Positions 5,410 to 9,208 of a stretch of 9,208 nt of DNA are shown piece by piece (position 1 is the stretch's first letter; each line of letters starts with the position of its first letter). The translations under genes and the position numbers were made by a program. The notes under the pieces were generated by a model. It saw only the letters and a program-made list of their open reading frames with translations. It was not told where the DNA came from and did no database searches. Location: positions 1-9,208 of the forward strand of contig JBBUEO010000002.1 in assembly GCA_038056915.1 (NCBI GenBank). The letters run 5' to 3'. This DNA is from JBBUEO01 sp038056915 (lineage in GTDB: Bacteria; Patescibacteriota; UBA1384; UBA12157; JAENIV01).

Positions 5410-7404
5410 TTATTTCAGAAATTTAACTATCAATAATGCGACAATGTTGAGGATTTTGATCATCGGATTGATTGCCGGGCCGGCGGTGTCTTTGTAAGGA
5501 TCGCCGACAGTATCACCGGTAACCGCCGCTTGATGGGCCGGGCTGCCTTTGCCGCCGTAATTCCCTTCTTCAATATATTTTTTAGCGTTATCCCAAGCCG
5601 CCCCGCCGGAAGTCATGGAAATTGCCACAAAAAGACCGGTAATAATTGAGCCGACTAAAAGCCCGCCCAAAGCAATTGGCCCTAAAATAAAACCAACAAC
5701 GATCGGGACTAAAACTGGAATTAAAGCCGGGATAACCATCTGCTTAATAGCCGAGCGGGTAACAATATCAACCGCTTTAGAATAATCTGGTTTAGCTTGG
5801 CCGCTCATCAGCCCTTTGATTTCCTTAAACTGGCGGCGAACTTCTACTACTACCGCGCCAGCGGCCTTGCCGACCGCCTCCATCGACATCGCCCCAAAAA
5901 GATAGGGCAATAAACCCCCCAAAAACATACCAATTAAGAGTCGAGGATTGGAAACTTCAAAAGGCAAAGCCCCGTGAGTTCTGGTAATCTCTTCCAAATA
6001 GGCGGCAAATAACACCAGCGCCGCCAGTCCGGCCGAGGCAATCGCATATCCTTTGGTGATGGCTTTAGTGGTATTGCCAACCGCGTCCAAAGAATCAGTG
6101 ACTTTGCGAATTGAATCCGGCATATTACTCATTTCAGCAATCCCGCCGGCGTTATCGGTAATCGGTCCGTAAGCGTCAATGGCAACAATAATCCCAGTCA
6201 TCGAGAGCATGGCAAAAGCGGCTACCGCAATCCCGTAAAGACCGGCCAAAGAATAGGCCGTCAAAATCCCTCCAGCAATTAAAATGATTGGCCAAGCAGT
6301 CGCCTTCATTGAGACTGCCAGTCCGGCAATAATATTGGTGCCGTGGCCGGTTTGGGAACTTTGAGCGATACTTAAAACCGGCCGATATTTTTTAGAAGTA
6401 TAATATTCAGTAATAATCACCATCCCGCAGGTTACAACGATACCAACTAAACTTGCCAAAAAAAGATATAAGACATTTTCGGCAATCCCCGCCATCAAAT
6501 AGCGAGTGACGAAATAAAAACCGATAGATGCAAAAATGGCCGAGGCACCCAAACCTTTGTATAAGGCATTCATAATCTTTTCACCGGAAAGTCGGACAAA
6601 AAAAGTTCCCAAAATCGATGCCAAAATCGCCACCCCGCCTAAAACCAATGGATATAAAACTGCTTGCGGATCAGAAAATGTCAATGAGCCCAAAAGCATC
6701 ACCGCAATCGCCGTAACAGCATAAGTTTCAAATAAATCAGCGGCCATACCGGCGCAGTCGCCAACATTATCGCCGACATTATCGGCGATCACGGCCGGAT
6801 TACGGGGATCGTCTTCGGGAATACCAGCTTCGACTTTACCAACCAAATCCGCCCCGACATCAGCCGCCTTAGTATAAATTCCCCCGCCCAAGCGGGCAAA
6901 AATAGAAATCAGCGACCCGCCGAAACCTAAACCAATTAAGGCATTAATATCTTTAGTCAAAAGATAATAGCCCGCCACCCCCATAAGGCCCAAACCGACT
7001 ACCAACAGACCAGTGACTGCCCCGCCTCGAAAAGCCAAACTGAGAGCCGGTTTTAAGCCCCCACTGGCGGCTTGGGCAGTTCTAACATTAGCGCGGACAG
7101 CGACATTCATGCCAATATAACCGGCTAAGCTTGAAAAAATCGCGCCGATGACAAAACCCACGGCGGTTTGCCAACCCAAAGCGATCCATAAAATAATTAC
7201 CAAAATCAAGGCAATTATGGCAATGGTTTTATATTGGCGATTTAAATAAGCCCGCGAGCCGGCTTGAATCGCTTGGGCAATCTCCTGCATTTTCTCATTA
7301 CCGGGGCTGGCTTTTAAAATCTGCCGAATTAAAATTCCGCCATAAATAATTGCCAAACCAGCCGAACCCAAGGCGATAGTATAAGCAAGATTTTCGATAG
7401 ACAT
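5410..7404 (-). CDS. hppA: Membrane-bound proton-translocating pyrophosphatase, K+-independent type
   Basis: An integral membrane enzyme that hydrolyses pyrophosphate to phosphate and uses the energy to move H+ across the cytoplasmic membrane. The 664 residues give the usual chain of about 15-16 hydrophobic helices. The substrate and metal-binding loops are all present: DVGADLVGKVEAGIPEDD (182-199), NVGDNVGDCAGMAADL (209-224), DAYGPITDNAGGIAEM (410-425) and DTVGDPYKDTAGPAINPMIK (631-650). The diagnostic GNTTKAIT (443-450) has Lys447 and Thr450, typical of K+-independent H+-pumps; K+-dependent members read GNTTAAIG. In a small-genome bacterium it would recover energy from PPi released by biosynthesis, including nucleotide-sugar formation. 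A strong AAGGAGGT lies just before the ATG, next to a 7-bp hairpin. The gene appears intact; the stop is TAA. Confidence 0.97.
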   Translation of the reverse strand: MSIENLAYTIALGSAGLAIIYGGILIRQILKASPGNEKMQEIAQAIQAGSRAYLNRQYKTIAIIALILVIILWIALGWQTAVGFVIGAIFSSLAGYIGMNVAVRANVRTAQAASGGLKPALSLAFRGGAVTGLLVVGLGLMGVAGYYLLTKDINALIGLGFGGSLISIFARLGGGIYTKAADVGADLVGKVEAGIPEDDPRNPAVIADNVGDNVGDCAGMAADLFETYAVTAIAVMLLGSLTFSDPQAVLYPLVLGGVAILASILGTFFVRLSGEKIMNALYKGLGASAIFASIGFYFVTRYLMAGIAENVLYLFLASLVGIVVTCGMVIITEYYTSKKYRPVLSIAQSSQTGHGTNIIAGLAVSMKATAWPIILIAGGILTAYSLAGLYGIAVAAFAMLSMTGIIVAIDAYGPITDNAGGIAEMSNMPDSIRKVTDSLDAVGNTTKAITKGYAIASAGLAALVLFAAYLEEITRTHGALPFEVSNPRLLIGMFLGGLLPYLFGAMSMEAVGKAAGAVVVEVRRQFKEIKGLMSGQAKPDYSKAVDIVTRSAIKQMVIPALIPVLVPIVVGFILGPIALGGLLVGSIITGLFVAISMTSGGAAWDNAKKYIEEGNYGGKGSPAHQAAVTGDTVGDPYKDTAGPAINPMIKILNIVALLIVKFLK

Positions 7405-7407
7405 AAG

Positions 7408-7415
7408 ACCTCCTT
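7408..7415 (-). promoter_or_regulatory. Shine-Dalgarno site of hppA
   Basis: AAGGAGGT on the minus strand, ending 3 nt before the ATG. This is close to perfect complementarity to the 16S 3' end but with tight spacing. It fixes the start and contrasts with the leaderless genes in this window. Confidence 0.85.
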
Positions 7416-7430
7416 CCGCCTCTGGCGGAA
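7414..7430 (-). promoter_or_regulatory. Hairpin abutting the hppA ribosome binding site
   Basis: TTCCGCC-TCT-GGCGGAA forms a 7-bp perfect stem with a 3-nt loop. In the hppA message its 3' arm ends with the AA of AAGGAGGT, so the stem closes at the ribosome binding site. GGAGGT rather than a U-tract follows it, which argues against a terminator of the upstream gene. It could stabilise the 5' end after processing or modulate translation; both are inference. Confidence 0.55.
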
Positions 7431-7431
7431 A

Positions 7432-7537
7432 TTTTCTAATCTCTAAATTCTAATTTCTAAATAAATTTTAATGTTTCAAATCTTAAATTGTAAATTTGAA
7501 TATTAGTAATTTGGGATTTGTTTGAGATTTAGGATTT
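7432..7537. repeat. Dispersed AT-rich element, copy A
   Basis: Fills most of the spacer between the glycosyltransferase gene and hppA. Positions 7436-7482 match 8689-8735 of copy B at 41 of 47 positions without gaps, and all six differences are C/T transitions. The element has loose inverted symmetry: a left arm rich in TTCTAAATTCTAATTTCTAA and a right arm ending GAGATTTAGGATTT. Its right end overlaps the glycosyltransferase stop: TTAGGATTT (7529-7537) is the complement of AAA-TCC-TAA. Confidence 0.75.
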
Positions 7538-8680
7538 AGATTTTATGATTTGTTTGTATAACTTTAGGGTTTCTTCGGCAGTTTTTCGCCAAGAATACTT
7601 TTTGGCGATTTGAAAACCGCGCGCCACCTGCTCTGCTTTTATTTTATCATTTATAAGAATTTTTAAAATCTCTTGGGCCATTTCCTGAGGACTGTGGGGA
7701 TTGAAATAATAAGCAGCGTCCTCGAAAATTTCCGGCAAAGAACCAGCCCGCGAGGCCGCAACCGGCGCGCCAACCTGCATTGCCTCAAGCCCCGGCAGAC
7801 CAAAACCTTCATAAAATGAAGGAAAAACAAAAACCGAAGCAAGATGATACCAAGCCGAAAGCTCCTCATCGCTGACAAACCCAGGCCTTATAATATCTCG
7901 CTTATAAGGCGAATTGTCAATGGCGGCTTTTAACTCAAGATATTCTGGATCTTCTTGGCCTAAAATTATTAAGTTAGCCCCCATCTTTCGTCGAATAAGC
8001 TCGTATGCCTTCACCAGTCCAATGAGATTTTTATGGGACCGCCACTGACCCACCGTAAGGATTACCTTAGGTAAAAGCCGATATTTTTTTCTCAATTTGT
8101 CAATATCTTGTAAAGATGGTTTTTTAAATATTTTATCATCAGCGGCTTCATAGATGACTTGAATTTTTTCCGGGGGAAGATGGAAAGTCTTGATAATATC
8201 TTTTTTCGTACTCTCCGAGACAGCAATAATTTTAGTGGAGTTTTCACAAGCAGCTTTCATCACCATTCTATAGCCAAAGCGTTTAATGAGGTTAGTGCGG
8301 CGGGCGGTTTCGGGGAAAAAAAACAAAGTCAAATCATGGATAGTAGTCACAAACTGTCCTTTATATCTTATCGGATGATTAAAATTGGTAAAATGCATTA
8401 AATCGAGTTTTTCGCGAGCAATAATTGGCCCTAACTTTGTCTGTTCTGACAAAGAATAATGAGGAATATCTACGGTAACAATTTTTAATTTACAATTTAC
8501 AATTTGCAATGAATTTTTAATTTCCAATTTTTCAAATTCTTCTCTATCTTCGGCGGTCATAAATAAAACATACTGATTATCCTTATCAATCTTAAATAAA
8601 TTTTTGATTAAATTTTGGATATAGCGTCCAATACCAGCGGAACTCTTTCGATACATCCGGGCATCAATACCAATACGCAT
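7529..8680 (-). CDS. Glycosyltransferase family 4 (GT-B fold)
   Basis: Transfers a sugar from a nucleotide donor, probably to a lipid-linked or surface glycan at the inner membrane face; donor and acceptor are not readable. The 383 residues show the GT4 order: MRIGIDARM then GIGRYIQNL (16-24) in the N-terminal Rossmann domain, TIHDLTLFFFPE (113-124), IIAVSESTKKDI (151-162), the C-domain start VILTVGQWRSHKNLIGLVKA (206-225), and the EX7E motif EGFGLPGLE (Glu291, Glu299), followed by GAPVAASRAGSLPE (304-317). It most resembles mannosyl/rhamnosyl-type GT4 enzymes. Residues about 52-68 (LEIKNSLQIVNCKLKIV) come from AATTT-repeat DNA. The start has no Shine-Dalgarno; TAGGAT 5-6 nt before the ATG, inside copy B, could be a weak -10. 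The last codons, AAA-TCC-TAA, lie in copy A. GtrA lies upstream and hppA downstream. Confidence 0.92.
   Translation of the reverse strand: MRIGIDARMYRKSSAGIGRYIQNLIKNLFKIDKDNQYVLFMTAEDREEFEKLEIKNSLQIVNCKLKIVTVDIPHYSLSEQTKLGPIIAREKLDLMHFTNFNHPIRYKGQFVTTIHDLTLFFFPETARRTNLIKRFGYRMVMKAACENSTKIIAVSESTKKDIIKTFHLPPEKIQVIYEAADDKIFKKPSLQDIDKLRKKYRLLPKVILTVGQWRSHKNLIGLVKAYELIRRKMGANLIILGQEDPEYLELKAAIDNSPYKRDIIRPGFVSDEELSAWYHLASVFVFPSFYEGFGLPGLEAMQVGAPVAASRAGSLPEIFEDAAYYFNPHSPQEMAQEILKILINDKIKAEQVARGFQIAKKYSWRKTAEETLKLYKQIIKSKS
8480..8523. repeat. AATTT-type repeat within the glycosyltransferase frame
   Basis: AATTTTTAATTT occurs twice (8480-8491 and 8512-8523), separated by three AATTTNC units with 7-nt spacing. 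The stretch is much more repetitive than the rest of the gene and encodes LEIKNSLQIVNCKLKIV. It resembles the AT-rich intergenic repeats nearby in composition but is not an obvious copy of elements A or B. Confidence 0.55.
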
Positions 8681-8683
8681 GAA

Positions 8684-8802
8684 AAATCCTAATTTCTAAA
8701 TTCTAATTTCTAAACAAATCCCAATGTTTTAAATCCCAATTTCAAATTTGGAATTTAGAATTTAAAATCTGTTTAGGATTTATTATTTCGGATTTAGGAT
8801 TT
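8684..8802. repeat. Dispersed AT-rich element, copy B, with terminal inverted repeats
   Basis: Spans the whole gtrA-glycosyltransferase spacer. Its ends are exact inverted copies, AAATCCTAA (8684-8692) and TTAGGATTT (8794-8802), and looser complementarity continues inward (CTAAAC near 8711-8715 with GTTTAG at 8771-8776). It is homologous to copy A over its left half. The right terminus overlaps the end of gtrA and supplies its AAA-TCC-TAA. It contains no coding potential, so it is MITE-like in form, though no transposase is in the window. Confidence 0.75.
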
Positions 8803-9192
8803 AAAGGTAAAGTATTTGTTGGCTAAAAAATTCCAAAACAATACTATGGCGGTGGCTAAAAATAAGCCGTAAATATCATGCCAGCTAAGATACTCAACCG
8901 CAATATACATAATCAAAACATTTAAAACCACCCCTACCATGGCAATTGTTAAAAACTTTATAAATTCTCGCAGTCTCTTGGGGTCGTTCGAGCGGAAAGT
9001 CCAACGGCGATTCCAAATATAAGAGTTTAGAACCGCCACCGAAAAAGAAAGAATTTTCGCCATCAGATAAAAAAGATGAAATATCCGGGTTAATAGCAAA
9101 TAAATTCCCCAGTCAATTATTGTCGAAGAGGCCCCAACAATACCAAATTTAATAAACTGCCGAATCCCGCGGCGTTTTAAGAGTTTATTCAC
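8794..9192 (-). CDS. GtrA-family membrane protein
   Basis: A small polytopic membrane protein of the GtrA/DPMS3 type, thought to help move or present polyprenyl-phosphate-linked sugars for cell-surface glycan synthesis. The 132 residues carry four hydrophobic helices (about 12-34, 40-60, 77-99 and 106-123). The hallmark start FIKFGIVGASSTIIDWGIY (13-31) is present, as is the repeated family motif, seen as NSYIWNRRWTF (56-66) and again as NFLANKYFTF (121-130). The start codon is GTG at 9192, with TATATT only 6 nt before it and no Shine-Dalgarno, again suggesting a leaderless message. The stop is formed by the right end of repeat copy B. The GT4 gene 113 bp downstream fits a shared surface-sugar role. 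Confidence 0.92.
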   Translation of the reverse strand: MNKLLKRRGIRQFIKFGIVGASSTIIDWGIYLLLTRIFHLFYLMAKILSFSVAVLNSYIWNRRWTFRSNDPKRLREFIKFLTIAMVGVVLNVLIMYIAVEYLSWHDIYGLFLATAIVLFWNFLANKYFTFKS

Positions 9193-9198
9193 AGGTTT

Positions 9199-9204
9199 AA
9201 TATA
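9199..9204 (-). promoter_or_regulatory. Probable -10 box of gtrA
   Basis: TATATT on the minus strand, five of six matches to TATAAT, 6 nt before the GTG start. The -35 region is beyond the window edge. Transcription would begin at or next to the start codon, as for pyrG and the coiled-coil gene. Confidence 0.5.
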
Positions 9205-9208
9205 CCTT

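Noticed and set aside
5410..7404. Na+-pumping or K+-dependent pyrophosphatase
   Set aside because: Lys447 and Thr450 in GNTTKAIT match the K+-independent H+-pumping group, not the Ala/Gly pattern of K+-dependent enzymes.
7432..8802. CRISPR array from the AT-rich repeats
   Set aside because: There are only two long copies about 1.25 kb apart with a gene between them, no short regular repeats with unique spacers, and no cas genes.

Overview
The window looks like a fragment of a Candidate Phyla Radiation (Patescibacteria) genome, probably from the Parcubacteria/Microgenomates side. The signs are: moderate-to-low GC by eye; compact, mostly co-directional genes; AT-rich, partly palindromic repeats in the spacers; short CCGCC/GGCGG hairpins; and at least three genes whose start codon lies only 6-9 nt after a -10 box, so their mRNAs are probably leaderless. 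TGA ends one gene (3339-3341) and no recognised gene contains an in-frame TGA, so the TGA=Gly code of Gracilibacteria/Absconditabacteria is not in use. The lineage is inferred from style and protein flavour, not from a marker phylogeny. The 100 N at 3803-3902 indicate a scaffolded assembly, probably metagenomic.

Layout. A phosphomannomutase/phosphoglucomutase gene runs off the left edge on the minus strand (1-1142). It is divergent from pyrG (CTP synthase, 1396-3072, plus). The spacer between them holds a GC-richer block of nested inverted repeats and a promoter for pyrG. A 78-residue coiled-coil protein (3105-3341, plus) follows pyrG behind its own extended -10 promoter. From the right edge a minus-strand series reads gtrA (GtrA-family membrane protein), a GT4 glycosyltransferase, hppA (K+-independent membrane H+-pyrophosphatase), a 73-residue unknown protein, and a VanW-family membrane-anchored protein. 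The VanW gene meets the coiled-coil gene tail to tail, and its core is lost in the N gap.

How the genes fit together. The sugar-phosphate mutase, GT4 enzyme, GtrA protein and VanW protein all point to cell-surface glycan or envelope work. The mutase would supply hexose-1-phosphate for nucleotide sugars, GT4 would transfer a sugar, and GtrA-type proteins handle polyprenyl-linked sugars. HppA hydrolyses PPi and pumps protons, and PyrG makes CTP. The five minus-strand genes are close enough (spacers of 113, 124 and 94 bp, then an 11-bp overlap) to be one transcript, but this is not proven.

I see no defence, mobile-element or biosynthetic system. The least ordinary content is the repeats. Two homologous ~105-120 bp elements flank the glycosyltransferase gene, and each supplies the final AAA-TCC-TAA of the gene it follows. 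Repeat-like DNA also appears inside two reading frames: an inverted repeat coding an extra loop in PyrG, and an AATTT-type stretch near the N-terminus of the glycosyltransferase.
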